From the NCBI GenBank assembly GCA_945947925.1, contig CAMEZU010000004.1, positions 1-24,226 of the forward strand: a stretch of 24,226 nt of DNA. The letters are read 5' to 3'. The number at the start of each line of letters is the position of its first letter. The first letter of the stretch is position 1. The DNA is from an uncultured Verrucomicrobiota bacterium. Lineage in GTDB: Bacteria; Verrucomicrobiota; Kiritimatiellia; RFP12; UBA1067. A program made the translations under genes and the position numbers. Below are positions 1 through 7,118 of this stretch, one piece after another. The notes beneath the pieces were generated by a model. The model did no database searches, was not told where the DNA came from, and was given only the letters and a program-made list of their open reading frames with translations.

Positions 1-2
1 TC

Positions 3-752
3 GATGGATGCGTTAATCTAAAAAGAGTTACATTTGGTGGTAATAGATGTAGCATCGGCGATAGATGTTTTCAATCCTGCACGGCACTCGCAGAAATTGG
101 AACTATTAACGGTGATGTCGGAGCAGAATCATTTAGAGAATGTACGAGTCTGAAGCACCTTGCTATGAATTGTATTGCTATGGGCTTTGGTTCCGGCGTT
201 CATTTGGGTGAGGCAGCATTTGAGGGATGTACTGCGCTTGAAACTGTTCACATTGAGTTCGCCAATACCAACCCCGATAAAAAAGTCAAGTGTAGTTGCC
301 TTCCTCGCAAGATATTCTTTGGGTGTGTGGCAATGGCAGGGATTGATCTGCCGTTAAATCTCCGGGTCCTTGAGGAAGGGTGCCTGGGAGGATGTTCTCG
401 GGATTGTGTGTTACATTATGAGGGGGATGCATTTTGGTTTGTAGGTAAAGGTGCGCTACCAGACCTGAAACGTAGTTATTATTGGGGTAAGACTATCCAA
501 TATGAAAAAAAAGACGTCGTGCTTTCAACTCTTCTTGATCAACTTGGTGTCAAGCGCGAGCAATATGTCGATGCTTGTGTAAAGTACCAAGATGCTGACT
601 ATTCAATTGCAACGTTGATAGGAATCATTATGGGAAAGAAACCGCTACGCCGTCATAACTATGTAGATCATTATGACGATTACAACGATTATTCTCCAAG
701 GACTTTTGAAGATATGTATGAAATTTATGGCAGTCGGTTGTGGGATGCGTAG
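3..752 (+). CDS. BspA-like leucine-rich repeat protein, 3' part
   Basis: The 5' end lies outside the window; the frame is open from base 3, so the internal ATG at 165 is not the real start. The visible 249 residues begin with repeats of the LRR_5 (BspA-like) type, each built around a pattern like G-x-x-x-F-x-x-C-T-x-L: see GDRCFQSCTALAEI, GAESFRECTSLKHL and GEAAFEGCTALETVHI. A last cysteine-rich repeat (CLGGCSRDC) is followed by a non-repeat C-terminal tail rich in Tyr and Asp. Proteins of this family are usually surface-exposed or secreted binding proteins in gut bacteria and protists, but some are cytoplasmic. The signal peptide, if any, would be upstream of the window. Base composition is clearly more AT-rich than the housekeeping genes after 5400, which suggests accessory or acquired DNA. 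The family call is firm; the function is unknown. Confidence 0.85.
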   Translation, partial: DGCVNLKRVTFGGNRCSIGDRCFQSCTALAEIGTINGDVGAESFRECTSLKHLAMNCIAMGFGSGVHLGEAAFEGCTALETVHIEFANTNPDKKVKCSCLPRKIFFGCVAMAGIDLPLNLRVLEEGCLGGCSRDCVLHYEGDAFWFVGKGALPDLKRSYYWGKTIQYEKKDVVLSTLLDQLGVKREQYVDACVKYQDADYSIATLIGIIMGKKPLRRHNYVDHYDDYNDYSPRTFEDMYEIYGSRLWDA

Positions 753-834
753 TATGCCAGTAATTTATGGTGGCAGCTTTGCGTTCAAGATGGACTAACT
801 TGATGGCGTGGTTAATGTAGGAGTCTGAGGAGAG

Positions 835-999
835 ATGATGTTTATGGCACTTGATGAACTGAAAGAACTGATTGTGGGAGGCGAAAGAAACCGTCTGGAA
901 TTTAAGGAAACAACAGGCCAGCGCGGCGAGGTCTGCCGGACGCTGTGTGCGTTCTTGAACGGGGATGGTGGAATGGTACAATATGAACGAAAGTTATGA
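835..999 (+). pseudogene. Truncated N-terminal piece of an AlbA_2/Schlafen-type DNA-binding protein
   Basis: A 54-codon frame starts at 835 (ATG ATG) just after a strong Shine-Dalgarno (GAGGAGAG). It reads through MALDELKELIVGGERNRLEF and CRTLCAFLNGDGG. This is the opening of the AlbA_2 (Schlafen-like, 'divergent AAA-4') domain, where ELKELI..GE...EFK and LNGDGG are the conserved start and loop. In intact relatives the loop continues into a strand such as GGTVVFGV and then several hundred residues. Here the frame instead ends with MVQYERKL and a TGA. The stop overlaps the start of the next gene (ATGA at 996-999). I read it as the remnant of a larger gene cut by recombination. It could still be translated as a 54-residue leader. 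Confidence 0.65.
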
Positions 1000-1247
1000 T
1001 TGAGATGAAAGGTTCGAGAAAGGCCATTGAGAACGAACGGGAACTGGAGTTCGCAGTGTTCTGCATTGAGAATGTTGCGGCGCGGCTCGGCAAGCCGTCC
1101 GATGAGGTGTATCGCGCCTTGACTGGAAAAGGCGACATCCTCAATCAGTACATCGTGCCATGCTATGAGCCGCTGCATACACAGGGACGGGATTACATTG
1201 TAAATGACATTCTTGAGGTGATGCAGGAGAGAGGAGTGACGATATGA
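996..1247 (+). CDS. DUF3791-like small protein, first copy
   Basis: This 83-residue protein matches what I know of DUF3791. The core runs from FAVFCIENVAARLGKPSDEV to LHTQGRDYIVNDILEVMQER and is predicted to be all helical. DUF3791 proteins are commonly encoded next to DUF3990 proteins in Firmicutes, Bacteroidetes and PVC genomes; their role is not established. The start may be the ATG at 996, coupled to the preceding fragment's stop, or the ATG at 1005; the conserved core begins only around residue 14, so both are possible. The stop overlaps the next start by four bases (ATGA at 1244-1247), a sign of translational coupling. A role as partner or antitoxin of the following protein is an inference from this pairing. 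Confidence 0.75.
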   Translation: MIEMKGSRKAIENERELEFAVFCIENVAARLGKPSDEVYRALTGKGDILNQYIVPCYEPLHTQGRDYIVNDILEVMQERGVTI

Positions 1248-1714
1248 TTGTCTATCATGGGAGCGGGCAGGCGATAGAGACGCCAGATCTCGTTCACTCG
1301 CGTAAGGCGGTGGATTTCGGGGCGGGATTCTACACGACTCCAATTCTGAAACAAGCCGCCAATTGGTGCGAGAAGCGTCGCCATCGTTGGGGGAGTGCGG
1401 TTGTTTCCCGCTATGCGTTTGACGAGAACGCGGCGGCGAATCTTAAGGTCCTGCGTTTTGATGAATATTCGGATGCGTGGCTGGATTTCATTGTAGAATG
1501 TCGCGGAGAGAAGGATCAGACGGATTGGGATATCGTCATTGGAGGCGTGGCCAATGATAAGGTCTTCGACACGCTCGAAGCGTTTTTTGACGGCTTTGCC
1601 ACGCGGGAACAGACCATAGCCAAACTGCGGTATGAGAAGCCGAATCTGCAAGTCTGCTTTCGTACGGCGGCGGCATTGGCGGCCTTGAAGTACATCGGGA
1701 GTGAAAACGTATGA
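1244..1714 (+). CDS. DUF3990 protein, probable ADP-ribosyltransferase fold
   Basis: This 156-residue protein starts with MIVYHGSGQAIETPDL and continues with DFGAGFYTT (residues 24-32) and NLQVCF (134-139). These are the signatures of DUF3990. From memory, this family belongs to the ADP-ribosyltransferase superfamily: His5 would take the first NAD-binding position, Tyr30 the second, and Gln136 the place of the third, usually acidic, residue. There is no signal peptide, so it should act in the cytoplasm. It sits between two small DUF3791-like genes with ATGA overlaps on both sides, so the three must be made together. A toxin or protein/nucleic-acid modifier kept in check by one or both neighbours is plausible but not shown. 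The family call is good; the activity is inferred. Confidence 0.75.
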   Translation: MIVYHGSGQAIETPDLVHSRKAVDFGAGFYTTPILKQAANWCEKRRHRWGSAVVSRYAFDENAAANLKVLRFDEYSDAWLDFIVECRGEKDQTDWDIVIGGVANDKVFDTLEAFFDGFATREQTIAKLRYEKPNLQVCFRTAAALAALKYIGSENV

Positions 1715-1929
1715 CCGCGAATCGCAATTTGCTTCGAATGAAGTTCGCCCGCGTCATTGAGGATCTGGCGGTTGAGCTTAAGTGTCCGTTGGACGAGGCG
1801 TTGAGACGATTTTATTTCTCGATGACCTATCGCTTGATGCGCGATGGCGTATCAGACATGCACTGTATGAGCGTTCGATACCTGGTCGAGGAGATTTTGG
1901 CTGAAAGCCATAGTGTAATCGTAGGGTAG
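1711..1929 (+). CDS. DUF3791-like small protein, second copy
   Basis: A 72-residue helical protein starting in the ATGA overlap at 1711-1714. Its core (FARVIEDLAVELKCPLDEAL, then DMHCMSVRYLVEEILAE) can be laid over the first DUF3791-like protein of this set. The shared positions are IE, A, L, P-x-DE and R in the first half, and H followed by Y-[IL]-V-x-[DE]-IL in the second. I therefore read it as a divergent paralogue of the 996-1247 product, placed on the other side of the DUF3990 gene. Function is unknown. Two non-identical small partners around one enzyme-like protein could be two regulators, or one regulator and one target adaptor. It is shorter than usual and ends directly after the conserved block. 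Confidence 0.65.
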   Translation: MTANRNLLRMKFARVIEDLAVELKCPLDEALRRFYFSMTYRLMRDGVSDMHCMSVRYLVEEILAESHSVIVG

Positions 1930-2009
1930 CGGAATGGACTAATTTAAGCGGTGGTTTAGAATTAAACTGAAGATGGGCGTTTGCGCTTGAAGAAAGAGAA
2001 AGCCGAATC

Positions 2010-2729
2010 ATGGCAATTAAGTTGAAATTGGAACTGAAGTGGACGAAGATCAAGCGCGTGGTTACGGTTCCCCAAGGGCTGAACCTTGTGGATCTCAACT
2101 ACATCATTCAGGCGATGTTCGGTTTCGAGCATGATCACCTCTGGAATTTCCGCAACAAGGCTGGCAAGGAGTGGGACACGGGTTGTGATCCGTTCGGCGG
2201 GCCACTTAACATGGATATGCGCGGGGTGCTTGATCCAAGAGAGTACTGCATCGAAGACGTTCTTGTTGACAGTAAGGAAAAACTTCTTTACTCCTATGAT
2301 TACGGCGATGGTTGGGAGATTGTTGTCTCGCGCATGGCGGACAGCAAAGACGATGAGATCGCCTGCGTGGAGACGGTGGGGACGAACGCGATGGAGGATA
2401 TCGGCGGTGTCGGCGGATTGGAGGAGTTTACCGAGTTGCTAAAGAACTGTAAGATCGAATCTGAAGACGAGATTACTGATGACACCGACTGGCGGATTTC
2501 CGAGTGGGGGTATGACGATCCGACCAGACGCGCTGCGTTCCTCAATGGCCCGTCACTTGAAGAACTGACGAAGAAACTCCGTGAAGAAGTCGGAACTTCG
2601 ATTAAGGCGCGAGAAGAGCGTGTTGCGGAAGCCGAAAAGGAGAAGATGTTCAAGAACGTCGGGCGTAACGACCCGTGCCCGTGCGGCAGCGGCAAGAAGT
2701 TCAAGAAATGCTGTGGGAAGGACAGGTGA
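2010..2729 (+). CDS. PRiA4_ORF3-like protein with C-terminal SEC-C motif
   Basis: 239 residues. Residues 1 to about 190 match the plasmid pRiA4b ORF-3-like family: a beta-strand start, then LNYIIQAMFGFEHDHLWNF (29-47) and the signature YDYGDGWE (96-103). The last 24 residues are a SEC-C zinc motif, GRNDPCPCGSGKKFKKCC, with Cys223, Cys225, Cys234 and Cys235, the same fold as the C-terminal tail of SecA. Between them is a basic/acidic helix likely to be a linker. The molecular role of pRiA4b ORF-3-like proteins is unknown; they are common on plasmids and in variable genome regions. The stop is 4 bases before the next start, so it is first in an operon with the SWIM protein. A weak purine-rich ribosome site (AAGAAAGAGAAAG) precedes the ATG. 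No catalytic site is recognisable. Confidence 0.85.
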   Translation: MAIKLKLELKWTKIKRVVTVPQGLNLVDLNYIIQAMFGFEHDHLWNFRNKAGKEWDTGCDPFGGPLNMDMRGVLDPREYCIEDVLVDSKEKLLYSYDYGDGWEIVVSRMADSKDDEIACVETVGTNAMEDIGGVGGLEEFTELLKNCKIESEDEITDDTDWRISEWGYDDPTRRAAFLNGPSLEELTKKLREEVGTSIKAREERVAEAEKEKMFKNVGRNDPCPCGSGKKFKKCCGKDR

Positions 2730-2733
2730 TGAG

Positions 2734-4701
2734 ATGATCGACGAGCGGCTGAAGGAGGAGTTGCTTTCGATGACTTGGGAGGGACTGCGGGAGTGGTCGG
2801 ATCCGAAGTCGGTCGAGCGCGGCAAGGGTTATCTGAACGAAGTCGAGACGCCGGCAGCTTTTGTGGACGGCAGTGTCGTGTCCGAGGTGCATGGAAGTGA
2901 TGACTATTACACGAAGTTGGCTGTGGACGGCAAGGGCGAGTTGCAAGGTGTCTGCACTTGTCCCGTCGGGCGGCGGTGCAAGCACACTGTCGCCCTTGCG
3001 CTTGTTGCGGCGAAACTGCTGAAAGGCGGCGGCAAAATTGACGAGGCGAACATGAAGTCCGTTCGCTGGCGGACTGCGGAGGAAGAGCTTTCCTACGTTC
3101 CCTGCAATGATGCGTGTGATGTTGACGAGGGAATTGCTTCTCGGGAGGATGCAGAACTGAAGAAGCAGACAGCCGATCCTGTTGCAAACTATGTCTTTGG
3201 CCGTGATGACGCCGGATTGCGGGCGTTAGTTTCCGAATTGTTGGAAAAGGTTCCCGAGGTACGAGCATTCGTTCAGTTGAAGCTTGACATTGAGGCCGAG
3301 TTGCGAAAGATGAAGAAGGCGAAGAAGCCGAAAATAAAGGACATTGTGCATGAGGCACGGCAAGCGATTTCGGTGGCGACGGCTGATCGTTACGATCCGT
3401 GGGATCGAGACGGGTATGATGAAGTCCCGGACTATTCATCCGTTCTTGAGTATTTCAAGATCCGTGATGAGCAGGGTGCGTGGAAGGAACTGATGGAACT
3501 CGGGGAGAAGCTTAAGAAAAGAGGGAACAGGCAAGCTTCTGAATCACGTGATGAAGGCGAGATCTCCTCTCAGGTTTCCGAATGCATGGATGTCGTCGTC
3601 AGGTGCGTCATGTCTAAAGGCGATATGGACGCCCTTGAAAAGATCAAATGGGAGGAGCGGCTTCTTGAAAAGGACGACTATTGCATCCTTCATGACATGA
3701 AGGCGTCCTGGAGAACGTCGCTAAAGGCGTCGAAGGCAGACTGGGTGCGCGTTTGCGCCTACCAGATGGCGAAGTATGAAAAGACGGACAAGACGCATCG
3801 GTATTATCTGGAAAAGGCGCTTAAAGATGTGGTTGCGGGACTGGAGCATACGGGGCAGTTTGATCGAGCGGTGACGATGATGACGGATGCGCTGGACGTT
3901 TGTCCGCAGCTTTATCCGCGATTAGCGGAAATGCTTTTGTGCCACGATCGTCGTGAGGAAGCCGCCGCGATTTGCCGGAAGGGGATTGCCAAGGGTGACC
4001 ACATGATCCCAACGTATGAGTTACGGGATCTATTGCGCAAGATGGCGTCTGAGACGAAAGATCCCAAGGTGATAGCCGCACAGGCATTCGACGAGTTTCT
4101 GGCGTCTCGACACCCGATTGCTTACGATAAGCTTCATGATCTCTGTGACGCGATGGGCGTGTGGAAGCGAGTTCACGACTTCATCTTGCGGCATTACGAA
4201 ACCGGAGCGAAAATAGAAGAGGAGAAGAATTGGCCTCTCGCGCAGATGGAGATGACTGCGAAAGAGGAATTTGCGTTCCCACGAGTCGACATTCTGACCG
4301 ACCTTGCCCTTTATGAAAAGCGGAAGGACGATGTTGTCAAATGGTATCGCAAACTGACGCGGAATGGGCTTGAGTTCAGTGAATCATATGGATGGGGCGA
4401 CGACCGCAATGAGGATGTTGTCGCGGCGATTGGCGACGACGAGCCGGAGCTTGCCTTGAAGTTCTGGCAGTGGCGCGTAGCTACCAATCGAGGGCGAACT
4501 GATCGTCATTGCTATCAGAAGATTGGCGTTGCGTTGCGCAAGATGCGTCCTTTGATGGAGCGCCTTGGGTGCAGCGACGAATGGCTGCGGCTCTTGAACG
4601 ACCTGCGCACGGAGGGTAAGATGCGTCGGAATCTCGTCGCCATTCTGAACGAGATTGACCGCGAGCAGGGTGGGTCTGGACGTATTGCAGATACAAAGTA
4701 A
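2734..4701 (+). CDS. SWIM zinc-finger protein with long helical C-terminal region
   Basis: The frame is open from 2581, but that part overlaps the upstream gene. The ATG at 2734, 4 bases after the previous stop and behind an AGGACAGG ribosome site, is the likely start and gives 655 residues. Residues 74-84 (CTCPVGRRCKH) form a SWIM zinc finger, C-x-C-x5-C-x-H, the type predicted to bind DNA or protein. The rest is nearly all helical. Around the middle it resembles TPR-like pairs (for example MMTDALDVCPQLYPRLAEML followed by EEAAAICRKG), and it ends with the LRKMRPLMERLG..DEWLRLL block seen in long bacterial SWIM proteins. There is no nuclease, ATPase or methylase motif. It lies between two SEC-C proteins in the same operon, suggesting a shared complex. 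Function is unknown. Confidence 0.85.
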   Translation: MIDERLKEELLSMTWEGLREWSDPKSVERGKGYLNEVETPAAFVDGSVVSEVHGSDDYYTKLAVDGKGELQGVCTCPVGRRCKHTVALALVAAKLLKGGGKIDEANMKSVRWRTAEEELSYVPCNDACDVDEGIASREDAELKKQTADPVANYVFGRDDAGLRALVSELLEKVPEVRAFVQLKLDIEAELRKMKKAKKPKIKDIVHEARQAISVATADRYDPWDRDGYDEVPDYSSVLEYFKIRDEQGAWKELMELGEKLKKRGNRQASESRDEGEISSQVSECMDVVVRCVMSKGDMDALEKIKWEERLLEKDDYCILHDMKASWRTSLKASKADWVRVCAYQMAKYEKTDKTHRYYLEKALKDVVAGLEHTGQFDRAVTMMTDALDVCPQLYPRLAEMLLCHDRREEAAAICRKGIAKGDHMIPTYELRDLLRKMASETKDPKVIAAQAFDEFLASRHPIAYDKLHDLCDAMGVWKRVHDFILRHYETGAKIEEEKNWPLAQMEMTAKEEFAFPRVDILTDLALYEKRKDDVVKWYRKLTRNGLEFSESYGWGDDRNEDVVAAIGDDEPELALKFWQWRVATNRGRTDRHCYQKIGVALRKMRPLMERLGCSDEWLRLLNDLRTEGKMRRNLVAILNEIDREQGGSGRIADTK

Positions 4702-4719
4702 AGAAGTGGAGCAGATAAT

Positions 4720-5304
4720 ATGAATGACATCATAAGTGATTCGCAGAAGATATCTCGGAATGCGCCGTGTCCTTGCGGTAGCGGAAAGAAGTTCAAGAAG
4801 TGCTGTGGAGCGAGTGCTGTCGCGGCGGAACGCGCGGCTGAAGAACGGCGAAATCCGAATTGGGCGCCTGAAGGGGTGACGGCGACTGAAGATGATACGA
4901 AGGGCGCATGGGTCTGCCCACATCCGAAGTGGATTACAAGGATTGCCATTATGAAAGACGGCACTGCCGAAAAGGATGCGGAGCGTGTTCTCAATGGCGT
5001 GTTCCGTCCGTATTTTGAAAAGTTCTGCGCTCACGTCCTGAAGGAAGAAGAGGTCGTAATTCTTCAGAACTCGCAAATGCAGGGCGAGAAGACGTTTGTC
5101 CAGTGTCCGAGCATGGTCATGGTTCGTTCGTGCGAGATTATGGCTGTATACAAGAAGAAACTGATTGAGTTCTTCAAGTATTTCTGCGACACGGACTATT
5201 ATGATTGCGAAGTGCGTTATGATCAGTCTTGCGGCGGTCCGATTTTGACCCTCACGAACGCGGAAGGTGACATCGAGATTTTCTTCATCGGGATGCTTGA
5301 TTGA
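4720..5304 (+). CDS. SEC-C motif protein with unknown C-terminal domain
   Basis: 194 residues. Near the N-terminus (residues 13-30) is a SEC-C zinc motif, RNAPCPCGSGKKFKKCCG, with Cys17, Cys19, Cys28 and Cys29. It is almost identical to the one that ends the protein at 2010-2729, but placed at the opposite end. A short charged linker follows. From about residue 55 to the end is a mixed alpha/beta domain I do not recognise (WVCPHPKWITRIAIM; later FFKYFCDTDYYDCEVRYDQS and ILTLTNAEGDIEIFFIGMLD). Extra cysteines in this part are not in an obvious zinc pattern. The gene starts 18 bases after the SWIM gene and is probably the last of the three-gene operon, because the composition changes soon after. 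Function is unknown. Confidence 0.75.
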   Translation: MNDIISDSQKISRNAPCPCGSGKKFKKCCGASAVAAERAAEERRNPNWAPEGVTATEDDTKGAWVCPHPKWITRIAIMKDGTAEKDAERVLNGVFRPYFEKFCAHVLKEEEVVILQNSQMQGEKTFVQCPSMVMVRSCEIMAVYKKKLIEFFKYFCDTDYYDCEVRYDQSCGGPILTLTNAEGDIEIFFIGMLD

Positions 5305-5362
5305 CCGAGTACGTCAATTTTTGAACAACGATTGAGCCTCGACTTTCATGATCTGTAATGCT

Positions 5363-5379
5363 GGTCCTTTCCAAGGGCC
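5363..5379 (+). terminator. Weak hairpin at the end of the accessory region
   Basis: GGTCCTT and AAGGGCC can pair (7 pairs, one G-T) around a 3-base loop, 58 bases after the stop of the SEC-C gene. There is no proper run of T after it (TCTGACGTCTT), so an intrinsic terminator is only possible. It also lies just ahead of the candidate purF promoter. Confidence 0.25.
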
Positions 5380-5380
5380 T

Positions 5381-5410
5381 CTGACGTCTTGGCATAGCTG
5401 GTGCTACGAT
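5381..5410 (+). promoter_or_regulatory. Candidate purF promoter
   Basis: CTGACG (5381-5386) and TACGAT (5405-5410) are separated by 18 bases and resemble sigma-70 -35 and -10 elements with four or five matches each. The -10 ends only 10 bases before the purF ATG, leaving a leader of a few bases at most. No PurR-like operator or purine riboswitch is recognisable in the 116 bases between genes. Confidence 0.3.
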
Positions 5411-5420
5411 AGGGGCACTT

Positions 5421-7091
5421 ATGTCCGACGCGATTAAGCACGAATGCGGGGTTGCGCTGCTCAGGCTGCGCAAAGGGGCTTCTTTCTACCGTGACAAATA
5501 CGGAACGAGCGACTTCGGCGGCATGAAGCTGTCGCTTCTTCTTGAGAAACAGCACAACCGCGGACAGGACGGCGCAGGCGCGGCGATGCTGCGGCTGCAG
5601 CCCGAGCCGGGAACTCCGCCGTACCGCGTGCTGAAGTCCATTGCCGCCCAGCCGCTGACGGACCTCCTCGGACAGATTGCCAAGCGTCCGCTCGCCTCGG
5701 ACGAAACCATCTTCCTCGGCCATCTCCGCTATGCGACGTTCGGACGCCAGGATCTTAACTTCTGCCATCCGTTTGTGCATGTCGCCTCGACGCTTGAGCG
5801 GACGCTTCTCCTCGCGGGCAACTTCAACCTGACGAACACGCACGAGCTCTTCGAGGAATACCGCGGGCTCGGCTTCTTACCGTCCTGCAAGGCCGACGGC
5901 TACCTGATGACGGAGCTCGTCGCGCACAATCTGAAGCACGGCAAGCCGATCGAGGTGGCGCTCAAGGAGGCGCTGACGGGGGCGGACGGCGCGTTCACGC
6001 TGATCGGTTCGACGGCCTCGGGTACGGCTTTCGCCATCCGCGATCCGCACGGTATCCGACCCGGCTTCTCCTACATCACCGACGAGGTCGTCGTCGTCGC
6101 GAGCGAACGTCCCGCCATCCAGGCCGCGTTCGACTGTGCCTATGACGAAGTGAAGGAGCTCCCGCCGGGACAGGTTCTGGTCATCGAGTCGGACGGCACG
6201 GCGGAGTTCCGCGACTGCCTGACGCCGGGCGAGAAGCGCTCCTGCGTCTTCGAGCGCATCTATTTCTCCCGGGCGAACGATGCGGAGATCCACGCCGAAC
6301 GCAAGGCCCTCGGTGCCGCGCTCGTTCCGCAGATCATGGCGGCGGCGGAAGCGGACATCGACGACACGTTCTTTAGCTACATTCCCAATTCGGCGCAGGT
6401 GAGCTTCCACGGACTCGTCGAGCGGATGTACGAGGAGGGCCTCAGGCAGGGCAAGCACGTCCGGTTCGGACAGGTCGCGGTGAAGGATGCGAAGTTCCGC
6501 ACGTTCATTGCGGACGCCGCAGCACGCAAGGAATTCTACAAACACATCTATGACGTCACGTACGGACTCGTCCGCGAGGGGAAGGATACGCTCGTCGTCC
6601 TCGACGACTCGATTGTCCGCGGCAACACGATGAAGAACGCGATTCTGCCGATGCTCGACCGGCTCGCCCCGAAGAAAATCGTCGTCGTCTCGTCCGCGCC
6701 CCCGATCCGCTATCCCGATTGCTACGGCATCGACATGTCCACGCTCGGCGAACTCGTCGCTTTCCGCGCGCTCGTCAACCTGCTTGGGGACGGAGCGGAG
6801 AAAATCCTCCGCGAGGCGATGATGTCGGACGACCGCAATCCGCTCGAGCGCCTTTACGGACGCTTCACGGTGGAGGAACACGCGGCGGAAATCACGCGGC
6901 TTCTCGTCCCGAAAGGGCTCAAGGCCAAAGTCGAGGTCGTTTATCAGACGGTCGAGAACCTTCATGCGGCCTGTCCCAAGACTTCTGGCGACTGGTATTT
7001 CACGGGCAACTATCCGACGCCAGGCGGGTTCCTCGTCCTCCGCAGGGCGCTCCTCAACTATCTTGAGAGAAAGACAGATCGCTCGTACTGA
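5421..7091 (+). CDS. purF: Amidophosphoribosyltransferase
   Basis: 556 residues. PurF makes 5-phosphoribosylamine from PRPP and glutamine, the first step of purine synthesis, in the cytoplasm. The N-terminal part is the class II glutamine amidotransferase domain, with the nucleophile at Cys9 in HECGVALLRL, so an 8-residue leader must be removed to free it. It continues with QHNRGQDGAG, HLRYATFG and GNFNLTN, all expected for the domain. The C-terminal phosphoribosyltransferase part has the PRPP loop VVLDDSIVRGNT near residues 392-403. The sequence is of the long type familiar from Bacteroidetes (KHECGVA.IRL...KQHNRGQ.GAG) rather than the E. coli or Bacillus type. It is a single complete frame. 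The gene heads a + strand run and marks the return to high-GC housekeeping DNA. Confidence 0.95.
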   Translation: MSDAIKHECGVALLRLRKGASFYRDKYGTSDFGGMKLSLLLEKQHNRGQDGAGAAMLRLQPEPGTPPYRVLKSIAAQPLTDLLGQIAKRPLASDETIFLGHLRYATFGRQDLNFCHPFVHVASTLERTLLLAGNFNLTNTHELFEEYRGLGFLPSCKADGYLMTELVAHNLKHGKPIEVALKEALTGADGAFTLIGSTASGTAFAIRDPHGIRPGFSYITDEVVVVASERPAIQAAFDCAYDEVKELPPGQVLVIESDGTAEFRDCLTPGEKRSCVFERIYFSRANDAEIHAERKALGAALVPQIMAAAEADIDDTFFSYIPNSAQVSFHGLVERMYEEGLRQGKHVRFGQVAVKDAKFRTFIADAAARKEFYKHIYDVTYGLVREGKDTLVVLDDSIVRGNTMKNAILPMLDRLAPKKIVVVSSAPPIRYPDCYGIDMSTLGELVAFRALVNLLGDGAEKILREAMMSDDRNPLERLYGRFTVEEHAAEITRLLVPKGLKAKVEVVYQTVENLHAACPKTSGDWYFTGNYPTPGGFLVLRRALLNYLERKTDRSY

Positions 7092-7105
7092 TGCGCCGTT
7101 TTTGA

Positions 7106-7111
7106 TATAAT
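7106..7111 (+). promoter_or_regulatory. -10 box directly before the alkaline phosphatase start
   Basis: A perfect TATAAT lies 7 bases before the ATG at 7119, in an otherwise GC-rich region. The usual start of transcription would fall on or beside the A of the ATG, suggesting a leaderless mRNA. No good -35 hexamer is found 16-18 bases upstream, and no Shine-Dalgarno fits between the box and the ATG. Confidence 0.45.
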
Positions 7112-7118
7112 AGGCGTC

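Noticed and set aside
2300..3439. 379-codon - strand frame across two + strand genes
   Set aside because: It crosses the PRiA4_ORF3 and SWIM genes, is Ser/Pro/Arg-rich and shows no motif.
5877..6965. 362-codon open frame on the - strand
   Set aside because: Antisense to purF; no domain, and composition typical of mirror frames in GC-rich genes.
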